A stretch of 64,000 nt of DNA from contig OW240913.1 of NCBI GenBank assembly GCA_933207985.1, positions 355,364,017 through 355,428,016 on the forward strand. Reading direction: 5' to 3'. Both the position numbers and the translations under genes were made by a program. The notes beneath the pieces are model-generated. The model searched no databases, was not told the origin of the DNA, and saw only the letters and a list, made by a program, of their open reading frames with translations. This stretch comes from Pelobates cultripes. Taxonomy: Eukaryota; Chordata; Amphibia; Anura; Pelobatidae. Positions 11,829 through 24,479 of the stretch are shown piece after piece (position 1 is the stretch's first letter; each line of letters begins with the position of its first letter).

Positions 11829-14800
11829 TAAATAGCACAGTAACAACAATACATGCATGTACCAAAAAACAACACAAAAACAAAATAACAAGCAAATACC
11901 CCATGTAAAGATTTATTTATAATGCCTAAAGTTATCAAATAATATATCTGGGTTTTTAGAGGATGAATAATTTTATGGCAAAGTTGAAGAAATGGTGAGA
12001 TCGCACTTACACCAAGAATTCTCTTGCTACAGTGATAGTGATTCACCTCCTATTTCATAATATTGAGCTAAAACTTTAACAATGTTGCAGCTTCTTCCGA
12101 ATACCCTATTGTATTTCCTTGTGTACAGTAGAACGTCTGCCATCTATTAGGCTGCCCGTGCTATCTCTGTATTGTTTTGAACACGCTACTTCCAAATAGT
12201 GTGAGAAATGCAGTAATTACAAAACTTGATCAGACTGCTCGAAAACTCCTTCAGTCAGCAGCAATTCCTACTGATGGCTAGAATTACTGGATTGATAGAG
12301 AAATCAAAGGAGCTGAAATCGCCCAGCTAGATTGGAGGACAGGGAGCTAGAAAATAACAGGTTCTGTGAAAGGGAAGTCCACGATATTACATTTACCTGT
12401 TGTTCTAATAGTCTGTGTATGGCGTACTGTTTGTAGAAGACGACCCCCTCGCAGAGGGAAATTTTGAGTCATGAAGCAATTTAATCTCTAATTTCAAGAA
12501 GTGATAGGAGGCTTCATATTATGCTTAGTCTTTCTTTACTAAGCTTCATAACAGAACAAATCAAGAAGATAAACATTAACCGTTTATATAAAAAAACGTG
12601 AGTTAAAATAAACCATAGGTGAAAAAGACACCTCCTCTTTCTTTGCTGCTCCTCAACAAGCACAGGTCAGAGAATTAGCTCTTCCCACTGTTACTTGTCA
12701 TTCGTACTGTTCTCAGTTCATTTATGCATTAAGATGATCTTTATTTGTATCTTATATTTTTAAGTTTGCTCCCAGCGTGTTTCCTGTTTTCCTGTCTCTC
12801 CTCTTTGCTGGACTCCTCGCACGCAGATTCACGAGATTGCAAGCTCCCCTGTGGCCATCTTAAATCCGCCTGTCAGATCAACACTAATTTGAGGGGGACA
12901 TTCACATGGATTAATTTCTATCTAGGTATTTTTTCACACAGCATGTCTGCTATTTATTACATCCTAAGAGCACAACATATTAGCTGGTTTCATTTCCTGT
13001 GTGCCTCACATGTGATGTATAAGAGAAGATCAGTTATATCGTATTGGAACATTCAAAATTGTGTACAAGGTCAGAGGTGGGCCCCTGCTGTATCACTTGT
13101 GCGAGCCCCCACTCATGTGAACAAGGCTAATTGCCCTGCCACTAACACACATACCTAGTGGTGAACCCCCTCATTCCAAACTACTGTTGGGTCTCAGAGT
13201 GCTCTCAGAGTGTTGCCACTTGCTTTGCATTGTTGTATAGCAAGGAGTGAGCCATCTCAATTGTATTTATTACGTGTGAGCCCCTTCTATACTAGCCTAC
13301 CATCCGTCCATTCAGGCTTATTATGTTAATTCTACTGGAAGTGTCTCTGTGCATTCCAAATTCAGCACCCATTGTTGGCCTGTTCTACAGTGCCCCACAT
13401 TCCCTCCTGTAGCCTTAATAGCAGATCCTGGCAGGTCCGGCTGGATGTGCCCCAGCCATACATATTAAAGTGCTCTTACTTTTGGGTCCTCTGCATGACC
13501 CTGTAACCTGGGTGAGCCCCAGTTTTTACAGTCCTCTGCACCTCATACATTTGTAAAACACTTAATGCACATATTGTCATCTACCACTTTGTAGGTACAG
13601 GTTTGGGAGTTTCTCAAGAACCACAATCATGAGTAGATCTCCAGCTAACACCCAGGACTAACAGGCTTTGATTTAATGCCACGGTGTTGGCTTTCATGGA
13701 GAAGGCCTTATTCCTTGGGAGGAAGAACCTCGGAGAGAAGAGAATCTTCTACATTCAGGAATCTTTAAATCTGTAAATACTATAATATGTACACCAGCAA
13801 TCATTAAAGAGTTAATTGTTTGTATGTTTTAGGTTGGGTAGTAAGCTCTGTAAATTTAAATACTAAGCTAATTAGGTATGTAAGTGTGTGCATATGTACA
13901 TATGCTTGTGGAGGCTAAACAAATTTGTATATTTTTGTGTAAGAGAAAATGTGTATGGTAAGAATGCTAATTGAATATGTATATGTATGTGGAGGCTTGT
14001 TAAATCAGTATTTGGTTAGTTTTTAGTAAATAAGCATATGTGTGTATGTGTGTAATGTTATTGATGTATGCATGCAGCTATTTACGTATGTGTGCTTGTA
14101 TGTATTTGTGTAAATTGGGGAGTTAATTAGGGATTGGCCAGGAGCCCACTTTATTGGGTTTACTAAAATAAAGGAGATTAGCAAATTAATCAAGTAAATA
14201 CTAAAGTCATATTTTTTCATATTCTACATTCCCATCTCTTCTAAAGGTGAGAGTCAGCCATCTATACGAAAATATAAAAACCCTATAACGTAACTGTTGT
14301 ACATGTCATGAATATTAACATTCTGTTTAAAACATTAAAATATCATAAAATTAAACTAATCATTTTGTGAGAAAAATTAATTTAATTTTGAGATGTTTTT
14401 CAGAAATCTGCATTTTTGGCAAAACATCTATGCAACATCTTTCAGAGCAAAACAAAATATTAATCTAATAAATATTAATATTGGATCATGAGAGTTTTTT
14501 TTAGATGAGCCATTGACACCCTAATGTTCCGGGGACAAAGAGATGGTCACTAGTTTGCTTCTAGCAATGCGAACAATGCAACTAAATTATATTAAGTTAA
14601 TTGTTTATGGATGGTGTGATATAGATTGTTATTTCTCACTTTTTTAATGATGGAAAAAGTTTTTTGGCTGAATTTTGCCACGGGAGTATGTTTCTGGCAG
14701 CAATGTGACCCTGGCAATGTGCCTCGTACACATTTTTTTTTCCTATGCATTTTGTTTGGAAGCTTTTAGCAACCTCGACAATAAAATAAATCACATTTGT

Positions 14801-15564
14801 TGGCAAATAAATGAAAATAATGCCTTGGTCCAATGAACGCTGCATATTTTTCTGAACTAAATGAAACAAGACAGTCCATTGAATAAAATGAAACGAGTAA
14901 AAGGCTAAATGTATTATGGGTAATATGTTCTAAAATTGTGTACATCAATCTTGTGAACTGCATTACATGTCTAGTAAAACATCCATTCTTCTTTATTCTA
15001 AAATAATAATATAATTACGATTTGTTTTTTGTTTTCTAGTAAAAATGAATATTATGACATGAATGTTGGACTCATATTTGCCGTTTTTGCCCAGCCTTGC
15101 ATAGTGTGGATTATTCACTGTTATATAACATTTTGTGAATGATCTGTTATGAATTCTATATCTCTGTTGAGTTTTTTTTTTGTTTGTTTATTTTGCTATT
15201 ATTGTTTTATTTACAGTTCTTCTGTGAATTTTCCAAAATTCCCATTTTTTTTCCACTTTAAGGTTTAAATGATTCAACATAAAGCCATGTCATGGAAATA
15301 AAAACACCGAATCAATACGTTTAACACTGTTGCAATCGTAAAGGTGACAGCATTCCCAAAGGATACATTGTGGAAGCTATACAATCTACTCTCTAAACTG
15401 GGAATTGTAGGCATACCTCCCAATGGGGGGAAGGGGGAGGGCTCACTGGGCATTGATCTGCATCACTAGTAACATCCATAATGTGTAGGTCCACCCAGAA
15501 ATGGAGCTGGTGTGTCCCCTGGCTGGCACCCATTTTTCAGGATGATACAGGGCTGCCATAGCAC
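11829..15564. other. Unassigned DNA, no gene seen
   Basis: No supported gene. The 137-codon frame at 12745-13158 (plus) has no recognisable domain. A TATG/TGTG-rich stretch lies at about 13870-14110. A block near 15409-15440 (gcatacctcccaatgggggg) may belong to the dispersed repeat described at 15565. Confidence 0.5.
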
Positions 15565-15690
15565 TCGTGCTGTGCTGCCCGGAACAGTTTGCAGGTGTCC
15601 CAAGGTGCAGGACACCAAGGAACTAAAGCGGGATGGCAGGATAGGACACAAAATTGGCACTGTCCTGAAAAAAGCGGGACTGTTGAAGGT
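15565..15690 (+). repeat. Dispersed repeat, 'GGGACTGTCC' family copy 1
   Basis: It aligns by eye with 24119-24250 in the same orientation. Shared blocks in order are gtgctgcc, gaacagtt, tgcaggacaccaaggaacta, a GC-rich segment, and actgtcc...gttg. Related pieces occur at 32745-32870, 54250-54370 and 63048-63110. The element type is unknown; no coding or terminal duplications were seen. Confidence 0.6.
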
Positions 15691-15879
15691 AACTAGTTTG
15701 TAAAATGACTTGAAGCAGTCATGGTACTTGGAGTCTGCATGTAAAACATTTCTCAAGCTTTTTGCTGCCGGTGGTGTAATTGTAGCATCACCATCCAGCC
15801 CAGAATGAGGTACATGTGGGCAACAGACATCCAAAGGCAGCAAACACCCTCTTTTGTGTCGAGGTCAAGTTCTCTCTCA

Positions 15880-16690
15880 TTTATTTAGTGCCAACATATT
15901 CTAGGGAGCTTTACAATAATATAAAGGGGGAAATTTAACAATAGAAACTTAACAATACAAATTGTGATAAAAACAATAGGTTGATGAGGAACCTGGTCAA
16001 AACGGCTTACAAACTAGAGGTGGGGTATAAAATACAAGAGGAAGGGTAGCATTGGGGGTTAGCAACCAAAATGATAGGGTTGCAAGTAGTAGAATCATAA
16101 GGTGCGAGTGTAACCCTTTAAGCGAGAGATAGGTTTGTGAAACACAAGTTACTACGGGACGGCAAAGGCTATCCTGCATAGATAGGTTTGAGGGACTTCT
16201 TAAATGATTGACTAGGGGAGAGTCTAATCGGGGCAAGCAGACTGTTCCATTGGGGAGGAACCATCCACGAGAAGTCTTGCAAGTGTGAGTTAGCAGTAAA
16301 GGGCTATAGCAGCAGACAGGAGAAGGTTCCCGTCCGAGAGAGAAACCAAGAAGGGGCGTACATACAAATAAATTAAGAAATGTAACGGAGATAGAGTTGT
16401 TTAGAGCTTTATAGGTAAGGGTTAGTTAGTTATTTTGAATTGACTCCTATAGGATACAGGAAGCCAGTGTAAGGATTGACAGAGGGGCGATGTATGAGAG
16501 GAGCTGCCTGGCGGCAGCATTCATTACAGACATGTGTGAGGCAGTACGGTTTCTGGGGAGACAAATTAGGATAGAATTACAGTCATCAATGCGAGGGAAT
16601 ATTAGAGAATGAATGAAAGTTTTTTTGTAGAATCTTACATAAGGAACGGATGATTGCGGGCAATGTTTTTTCGATCCCGACATCCATCCT
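15880..16690 (-). mobile_element. L2-clade LINE 3' fragment (decayed)
   Basis: The left edge (tttatttagtgccaacatatt...gctttacaat) is the 3' end of an L2-like element, with a homologous end at 25695-25880. Toward higher coordinates on the minus strand, coding remnants read FIHSLIFPRIDDCNSILICL and MNAAARQLL (16447-16683), which match the RT thumb region of L2/Rex1-like enzymes (S-RLDYCNSLL ... QNAAARL). A later block resembles SFKKSLK near 16200. It is interrupted by stops and frameshifts. Only the C-terminal third of ORF2 survives. Confidence 0.75.
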
Positions 16691-17919
16691 TCTTCAGTGA
16701 GGGGAAGCAGGGAAAATTTGAAATGAGAACTGAAATGCAGGTAGGCTTTTCTTTATTTCTCAAGTTTTTTTTTAACTTTAGAGGGGTGGTAGGGGACCAT
16801 GCCACTAACCAAAATCAGTGTTTTACTAACAAACCATTCTTTGGTTGGAATAACCCTTTAAAGCAGAATTCGAAAACATCCCCAACGTAACTCCACGAGT
16901 CTCCAGTTTACGGATGACCCTAACATTTTTCCCACTTTACTGTTAGTCCATAATGTGCTCACTTGAGGCAAGGAGCGGATTTTAGAATAGCTTAATTTTA
17001 TTTTCTTCCTCAGTTTGTTGAAGGCCTAGTAATAGATTTGAAAACGCGCACGGGTGAGTCAAACAAAAAGCATCCGTGTTTTAACATGAGAAAAGTCTGT
17101 CTCTTTAGTTGTCAATAATGTATGAATTACATTCGGCAATTTGTAAGTGTCTAAAGGGGAAATTCTGTGTAAAATCCCAATGCTTTGATGATGTGTAAAT
17201 TGACCTCTGATTATGCACAGCTCGTAATGAAAAGACGGCGTTCTAAGATGCGCCGTTTCTACGTGTGACAGACATACAGATGTGTTTGTGTGGATTACTA
17301 TTGACCTTGCAGTAATGATGCAGGCGAAATAAAAAAATAAAAAAACACGTGGAACTGCGATTTTAAGGCCCTGGGAAAAAATGTAACGATGCATGCCAAT
17401 TAGCATTCACTTTGGAGATATAAATGGGTGAATGCATGAGCCTCTTTGATTTTAATATATGCAAATTTGTAATAGTAGAACATAGCATGCTTTAGGCTTT
17501 CTTCCCTGACCAGCAATGTCTCTGTCATTAAGGTGTAATAGACGTGAACTTGGGAATTACAGAGCACATGAAAAATTGTGCTTCATTTCAATCGATTTAA
17601 ATGCATTTTTAATGAGGTTAGATGCATTACATTGGTAAGTCAATTCTTTATCTTATTGTATCTTCTGGAAACGCTGAAACTGCACAGCTTTCATTGGTAA
17701 TAAAGAATATTGTTAACTACTTGGAGTTTAAACCTTTATCCCAGTAAAGGTATCCATTGTTCCCAGCACTTCATTAAACTTTTTAGAATCTTTTGATATC
17801 GCTAGAGCTGAATGAGAATGAGAACGTTTGATGGGGACTGGAAGATAACTAAAATCTGAAAGTTCTTTCATGAAGAGTATTTCGCTTTACTTCAACAAAT
17901 TAGACTAAAAGGCAGACCG
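16691..17919. other. Unassigned DNA, possible MITE end at 16744-16862
   Basis: The stretch ending ggaataaccctttaaag (about 16862) resembles the right terminus of a TTAA MITE, but no matching left end was found. The 115-codon minus-strand frame at 17059-17406 has no recognisable domain. Confidence 0.45.
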
Positions 17920-18060
17920 TTAAAGGGACACTTTAAGCAGTAGAACAGGTTCATCTCAGTACAGTGGTTATAGTGCTTTATACTCCTGGCATCATCCCCT
18001 GTTACAGTGTCAAACTGAGTTCGGCCTCCATTGGAGGGACAATGGGTAACACTCTGCCTT
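17920..18060 (+). mobile_element. TTAA MITE left end (T2-like)
   Basis: TTAAAGGGACACTTTAAGCA at 17920 fits the TTAAAGGRR terminus of T2 MITEs and is nearly the same as the 47670 element. No clear partner end was found downstream, so the right boundary given is arbitrary. Confidence 0.55.
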
Positions 18061-21000
18061 AACTATACCAATTCATACTAGGAGTGGGCGACTGTGATAG
18101 GCTGAGAGTGGTCAGCTAATCTCAAGACACCATTGCTGCTCAGGGTCATGCGGAAGCATCTACACTATGGCTGCTATCACTTCCCTGTAAGCTTCATTAA
18201 CAGTAAGATAGGAATAAGGCTATTAGTGTAGATGGGGACTTGTTGAGTGAGCACATGCTACCTAGACAGGCAGGAAGAAAGGCTTTTCCTGTGATGTCTT
18301 TTGGCAAGAAAGTGTAGTTATAGCTGTATCTGTTTTTTCAAATCATTGCAGTTATAAATTGTTAAATGTTAGAATACAACGATTGGGGACCTCCTTCCAC
18401 CTATGCAAACAGAACAGATTGTTATGTATATATTCACTCTTAATAAAAAGGTACATTTCCCTGTGGGTTTATCTTCCCCTTATTTCACTAAAGAAGCTTT
18501 TTCATTAAAGAAAAAACATTTTTTTATCAGAAAATAGGCTAGAACTTGTTTAGGTCTATCAGTTTCAATGTGGTGTGCTAGTCCCCAACATCACCATTAA
18601 CTCAGTGAGGTGAGGCAATGATGGATTATATGATCCTGGTGACATTAAGTGTCAGGTGGGTGAAATTACCAGATAACAAAAACGGGTTTGTGAATTTGGG
18701 GCCGCTGGGGTTTGATATGAAGTTACTGATATTACTGAGCGTTTTCTGGTGTTGAGGCTAGTGAGGATGCCACGTAGATGAAATAGAAGGTCTGTGGGTT
18801 GGAAGAGGCATCTTTTGAAAAAAATAGCCGGTTGTAGAATTTGTTGCCATGTTTTGTCTTTACATTAGATTGAGGAGGACAATATGTTTTTAGAAATAAA
18901 TAGTTCATATGAGGGAATGTGATGGGTAACGAGATGGGATGGTGATATATGAGAATTTTATTATAAACAAACAAAAACCAGAATTTTATTCTTCTCCATT
19001 AGCCTAAAAAGAACACAATATATTTATAAAATAGTTTGTTTTCTGTGCCGATGGGCAGGAGTTGCTCGAGGGAATGTGCTGTCACTAGCTAGCAGAATTC
19101 TCATGTTGTTCTTCATTAGAACAATCCCTACTTCTTTATTTCTATTTCTTTAATGCATTGTGTTCTATTCAAAATCTGCATATTAATCTTCCGAGTGATA
19201 TGCCACATCATGAGCTTGCTGCGGTAAGTCATATAATGGAGGTATTTAGCACTAACTCATGCTCCCTACGTCGCTCCTCTGATTGTTCTGCTGTATTGAT
19301 GTCTCTTTGTTCTTCAAACTTAGTTCGTTGATTCTTATGAATAAATTTGGCAAAGTGGAACAATGTAATGTGTTTTCTGTTTTTGGTATTAATCGCTTCA
19401 CACATCATTGATGACTTCGTAAACACTATTTGATGTCAGCAGAACATTTTAAAAGTAGACGTTCTTGAGCTACGCCTGATGCGTTTATGTAATGTCTTGC
19501 GTCTGTGACAAGGAAAAATTGCAGATTAGACTGTAAGAACAGTCTTCAAATTATGTTCTGCAACATATATAGCAAGTAAATTTGGAGGATGAAATTAAAA
19601 AGTCATTTACTGTTATGTCAAATATTGTAGCAGGGTAACATGACCATTGCCATAAATTAAAATGATTTACGGCTCATTTGAGCAAAAGTAAGGCAGGAGG
19701 TCATACTTCATGCAACGCAGAACTATGACAACTTGTACTTAATAAAACAACAGCACAGCATGCAGGTTTTTCACTGTTAACCCTTCACACAGAAAGTGTG
19801 TAGTTAACTTCAAAGATGAAGAATTAAGTATTAGCAGGTCCATCCATGCTGTTTATTAAAAATCCTCATTATCCTCACTATTTAGAATTTATCCAAGAAA
19901 TTCCTAAAAACCTAAATTTCTCTTGTTCAGAAGTACCATGACATTTAACCTGCATACCAATTGGATATAACCCAGAAGAACGGTCCAGAACCAAAATGCT
20001 ACATTACCCCTGTGCACAAATGATACAGTATTCACAGGCAATGATTTCAGCCTACTGGGGCCTTATCATTCAGCTGTGGCTGATATCCCACTAAACATAG
20101 TGAGCAAGAGGCCGATGCATCTTTACTGTTTAAACTAAGGGTAACTTTGTCATATGCAAAAAAAAAAACAGGATCTATGGTTTCTAGGTTCTGTCCAGGC
20201 TGAGAGCTCCGGGTTGACCTAACCCGAGCAAGTCAAGCCTTTTCCTGCAGTCTAGGTTGGATAATATTGACATTGATAATGTGACTATTTAAAGTTTGCA
20301 TTATCAGTGCAGCTCGGTGTTCTCTGGCTACTTGTCAAACTTCTCCCAAACGATGTGACTATTAAATCGGAATGGCACCTCTAGACTCTTTGCATAATAA
20401 TTACTACATTGAGCTGTGTCGTAGTTATAGTGCATAGAGTGCTCCTTTCAATAAGAATTGTGCTGGGGATAGCTGAGAACCATGGATTTGTAGTAAATAG
20501 CAAGAGGAGTGACAATTGTTGGCTCCCTGGTAATAGAAACATTATTCTAAGCTCTAAGGAAGCAGTAAAAAATAGCCTGCTGTGTGTTTTTCTTTCTCCT
20601 GCTTATATATCCCCCGCTCTCCTCTGTATAAATAGTGCTTCTTCTGCAAAATAGTTGTCACTACTTCACATTTAATCTATTTCCTCGTACTGTTCAACAA
20701 TTTGCACTTTGTCACCATCACTAAAATATAATAGGAACTTTACTGAACAAAAATATGGCCCGAGATATGAAGTAATACGGTCTGCAGATCATGGTGAGTC
20801 AACATCAACCTTGCTCCTGCTGTGATTATTCCATTTTTATGTTATTATGTTTCTGTTGATTGCAATATGAAACAATATACATAAAAACATAAAACACAAC
20901 TTAATCCAGGGGTCAAGTCCTAAAAAAACAGGAGTGAGTACCATTCAGGTGTTTCACCTCTTCCCATCAATTATTTTTTTGCTCGTAACAATGCAACTCA

Positions 21001-21957
21001 CATTCAGATTTGTTGTAAAAGTACTTAAATGTAAATTGTAGAACTTGAATGTTCTAGTGTGTTTTGTCAATTCGTGTCCTGACCATAGTCATTCGAGTGG
21101 AGGCAGAATGTTCACAGTACAGAATATGAGGACCAGTCCATGTATTTCTGAAGTTACAAAGTGGAGAATCGATGCCTTTGGGAACTAGATGTGTTTCCAC
21201 AAAATGAACCCACATTTCTCATTATAAATACCTAATTTCTCTTTTTGCACCTTATTTGTATCTAATCAGGAAATAAATGGGAAATTCTCCTTGTGGCAAA
21301 ATAAAAAGAAAAAACATGAAAAAAAAAGCAAAACAAATAGGCAAAAGGAATATATACAAAGCACTATTAATGGTAAATCTAGCACTAGTTCATGGATGAA
21401 TGACGGCAATTGAATAAAAACACTGTCCAAATATCAGTGAATAATCACAAAAAAAGTTTAACCAGAAGTTTTCTTAAGTTCAAACAATCTCACGAACATA
21501 ATGCAGATTAGCTATGGCAGCGTTAAAATGTGGGATGAAACCGTACCAATGGAGGCCAGGGGCCTGAGTGATGTTCAGTAGGTTGTAGGAACTAGGGTCC
21601 AAATTGTAGAACTTTCTTCAATACTGTAACTGGTAGCTAGGACCTGCTACAAAGCAATTCTGAGTTTGCAGCCTGCATCTGCGAAGAAAACCAGTAACTG
21701 CCTTGAACGTTTACCAACAATGAGTCCAATGACCCTATTTAGGAGAGAAAGTCCCTAATTTGGTCAAAATCACTCTGTTCCTCTTTTCTATCTTAATGTC
21801 CCTCTCTTCTTGGAGCTCCATATTATTGGTGTATCTGAGTGAATAACAGAGCTCAACAGTAATAATACTCCCAGTAATGTGTTTTTTAACAGAGCTCCAC
21901 AGCAATAATACTCCCAGTAGTATGTCTACAATAAATGTGTTAAGCAATCAGGCTGTG
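18061..21957. other. Unassigned AT-rich DNA, no gene seen
   Basis: Nearly 4 kb with no domain-bearing frame and no repeat I could name. Short poly(A) runs occur near 20158-20170 and 21318-21328. Frames such as 18732-18974 and 20409-20654 are short and featureless. Confidence 0.5.
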
Positions 21958-22546
21958 TAAATTATTATAATTATTATTATTATGATATTTATAGAGCGCC
22001 ATCAAATTCCGCAGTGCTTTACAATGGGTGGACGAACAGACATGTAGTTGTAACCAGACAAGTTGGACACACAGGAACAGAGGGGTTGAGGGCCCTGCTC
22101 AATGAGCTTACATGCTAGAGGGAGTGGGGTAAAATGAAGGATAGTATTAGACTAGTGACAGTTTCAGAAGAGGAATCAGTCAGGAGCTATTAACAGTTTA
22201 CTTGATACGCTTTTATGAAGAAGTGGGTTTTTAACGATTTTTTGAAGGAGTGGAGACTGGGTGAGCATCTAACGGAGGAGGGAAGCCAGTTCCACAGGAA
22301 CGGTGCAGCCCTCGAGAAATCTTGAAGGCGAGCATCAGAGGTGGGAGTACGGACAGAAGATAGACGTAAGTCTTCAGCAGATCGTAAGGGCCTAGACGGG
22401 ACATACATGTGTATTATGGAGGATAGATAGGTGGTAGCAGCATTATGTTGATATTTGAAAGCAAGAATCAGAATTTTAAATTGAGCCCTATATCTTACAG
22501 AAAGCCAATGTAGGGACTGTAAATAAGACACATTGTTTTTATTCAA
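21958..22546 (-). mobile_element. L2-clade LINE 3' end
   Basis: The left edge is an (ATT)n tail followed by tatttatagagcgccatcaa, the typical 3' end of this amphibian L2-like family (compare 63843-63925). The non-coding 3' region runs to about 22190, then an open coding remnant extends to 22546, where homology stops. The copy is 5'-truncated. Confidence 0.85.
22190..22546 (-). pseudogene. C-terminal end of L2-like LINE ORF2
   Basis: An uninterrupted 118-codon frame covers the extreme C-terminus of an L2-clade LINE polyprotein. Recognisable pieces in order are LHWLSVRYRAQFKILILAFK, then TYLSSIIHMYVPSRPLRSA, then APFLWNWLPSSVR, and finally SLHSFKKSLKTHFF. This matches the family pattern HWLPV-RI-FKIL...PSR-LRS...APKLWN-LP...FK--LKTHLF. 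The catalytic RT and endonuclease domains are absent, so it cannot act alone. The clean frame suggests a younger copy than the one at 15880-16690. Confidence 0.85.
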
Positions 22547-23449
22547 AGTTACATTTTGGTTGTATGCATTTTTATGTCACTTACAATTTCTAAGAACAGT
22601 TCTGCCTCTAGCCCCCCTCTTATCCTCTTGAAATGCTGATTAATATGTGGCTCCGTGCAATAGATTATTATAATAAGATGGAACTGATAACTTAGATGTG
22701 TCAGAATATTTTTATTTAAGCTGTTTTGGCTAACAGGTTGCAATTCCCTTAGTTGCTGACTTAGTATACCCCATTTGTTTTTGCTCCAGACATTTTTCAG
22801 GTTAAAGTCTCTCCACTTCCATTAGTGGGTACAGAATATTCTTTGTGTGCGGTCCCTTAACACCAATCCCATGATTATAGATCGACAGTTGAAGAGGACC
22901 ACTTATCACCAGGCATTTTGCCACCTCAGGTTGAACAGAAAAAAAAGGCTATAGCAAGCTCTGTGCTTTTGCTACCAACAAATGGGTTTTAAATACTGAA
23001 TTTTAAATAGGAAACATTATTGCTGTGTGCAAATGGGTTTTACCAATTCAAAGAATATGAATCCCTTTCATTAACTTTTTGTCTCGAATATTGTAATTAT
23101 TTCCAAAGAGTCGTTGCCCCCCATTGCATGGAACATTTTACGAGCCATTTCTGATTAAATATGCATTTCCAATAAAAGTCAGATAGCAGAGAAAAGACAC
23201 CTCTCTTTACATGTCCCAGTTAAACCTCCTAATGGAATATATTTAAATGTGAATTGATATGCTTAACATACAGGCTGGTAAATACACCTCTTTACGTCTA
23301 GTGTTTATTCAGAAAGCATATTCACTCTAAACAAAATAGCAAGAAGTACTCATTATTGTGATAATGTGTGAAATATATACATAAACTCTGCTAAACTATG
23401 CTAAAATCAACTTTAAGGACAGTTAAGGACACACTTAAGGGTTTATTTG
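22547..23449. other. Unassigned DNA, no gene seen
   Basis: AT-rich sequence with no recognised repeat. It ends with the left copy of the hAT target duplication. Confidence 0.5.
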
Positions 23450-23457
23450 CTAAACAG

Positions 23458-23773
23458 TAGTGATGTCCCGAACAGTTCGCTGAACAGTTCGCCAAACGGT
23501 TCGCCACGGACGGCGAACATATGACCCTGTACCTCAGAGTCAGCAGACACATTCCAGCCAATCAGCAGCAGACCCTCCCTCCCAGACCTTGCCACCTCCT
23601 GGACAGCTCACTAAGAATACAGCTTCAAAATGGATGCTGTCCAGGAGGTGGGAGGGTCTGGGAGGGAGGGTCTGCTGCTGATTGGCTGGAATGTGTCTGC
23701 TGATTGTGAGGTACAGGGTCATATGTTCGCCGTCCGTGATGAACCGTTCGGCGAACCGTTCGGGACATCACTA
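23458..23773. mobile_element. hAT-type palindromic MITE, 316 bp
   Basis: Ends TAGTGATGTCCCGAAC and its complement are flanked by a perfect 8-bp duplication, CTAAACAG (23450-23457 and 23774-23781), the hallmark of hAT transposition. The element is an almost complete inverted repeat: the left half to about 23605 pairs with the right half from about 23632, around a short centre near 23605-23632. It therefore opens similar reading frames on both strands (for example 23521-23703 and 23540-23722). Degenerate GTTCGC-type subrepeats lie just inside both ends. No transposase is present. Confidence 0.92.
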
Positions 23774-24018
23774 CTAAACAGTAAATACCCGAAACTAAGA
23801 ACTGAAAACTAAACTGGAAAATTTTGACTAAAATAGCCCAGTTTTCGATATAGCTTATACCGTCCAACAATGGGAGATAGGAATTTGGGACACAGTTGGG
23901 CAGACCTTTGCGGCATTGCCAATGACACAACTAATGGACATGTCAGTCTGGCGTGGCCAGCTCCAACCGTACAGGACCATGCAGAAAGTGCTGCTTTTAC
24001 AGCTGTAGTGTTCCAAAG

Positions 24019-24073
24019 CACTATGGGAGATGTAGTCCACAACATCTGGAGTGCCGAAGGTTGCCTACCCTTT
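24019..24073. mobile_element. Half of a hAT-like MITE (CTCCAGATGTTGTGG family)
   Basis: The block from cactatgggagatgtagtcc to ggttgcctaccc matches the right half of the fuller element at 62330-62465. The expected left half is absent or unrecognisable, so this is a partial copy. Confidence 0.65.
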
Positions 24074-24118
24074 TCTTAGTGCATAAAGAAGAGTGTGAGC
24101 GCATTTAATGATACACTC

Positions 24119-24250
24119 GTGTTGTGCTGCCAGAAGACAGTTACCCAGTGCCCCTAGATGCACGACACCAGGGAACTAAATCGGGGTGCCTGGGACAAGA
24201 ACCTAAAATAGGGACTATCCCACTGAAATCAGGAAGGTTGGGAGGCATGG
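24119..24250 (+). repeat. Dispersed repeat, 'GGGACTGTCC' family copy 2
   Basis: It is collinear with 15565-15690, with the same order of blocks, including tgcacgacaccagggaacta and a terminal gttgggaggcatg. No coding capacity or target duplication was recognised. Confidence 0.6.
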
Positions 24251-24327
24251 TAACAGCGTAGTAGATTTTATTTTTCCAGATCAGCCGTTCAGTTCACCAG
24301 TTCAATGTTTTGTGAATAAGCCCCAAA

Positions 24328-24478
24328 TACTTATTCACTAAACTTTGTTGGGCTGTCAGGAAATGTGTAAATAATTCACAGCCAAAATCACTGGAAACAA
24401 AGCAGACAACAATGCTGCTTAGGCCTAAATTTGAAATTCCCTGACATTTCCTTGTTTGACGAATAACCTTGTAAATGT
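24328..24478. repeat. Palindromic MITE with TTATTCACTAAA ends
   Basis: The left end is ttattcactaaa and the right end is a degenerate inverted copy (gacgaataacc). Just upstream, tgtgaataagcccc (24311-24325) looks like the right end of another copy abutting it head to tail. Related elements are at 45467-45622 and 59397-59509. Confidence 0.5.
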
Positions 24479-24479
24479 T

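Noticed and set aside
12745..13158. 137-codon plus-strand frame
   Set aside because: No recognisable domain, no splice or promoter context, length compatible with chance.
15466..15843. 125-codon minus-strand frame
   Set aside because: Covers a dispersed repeat copy; no domain and not preserved in the 24119 copy.
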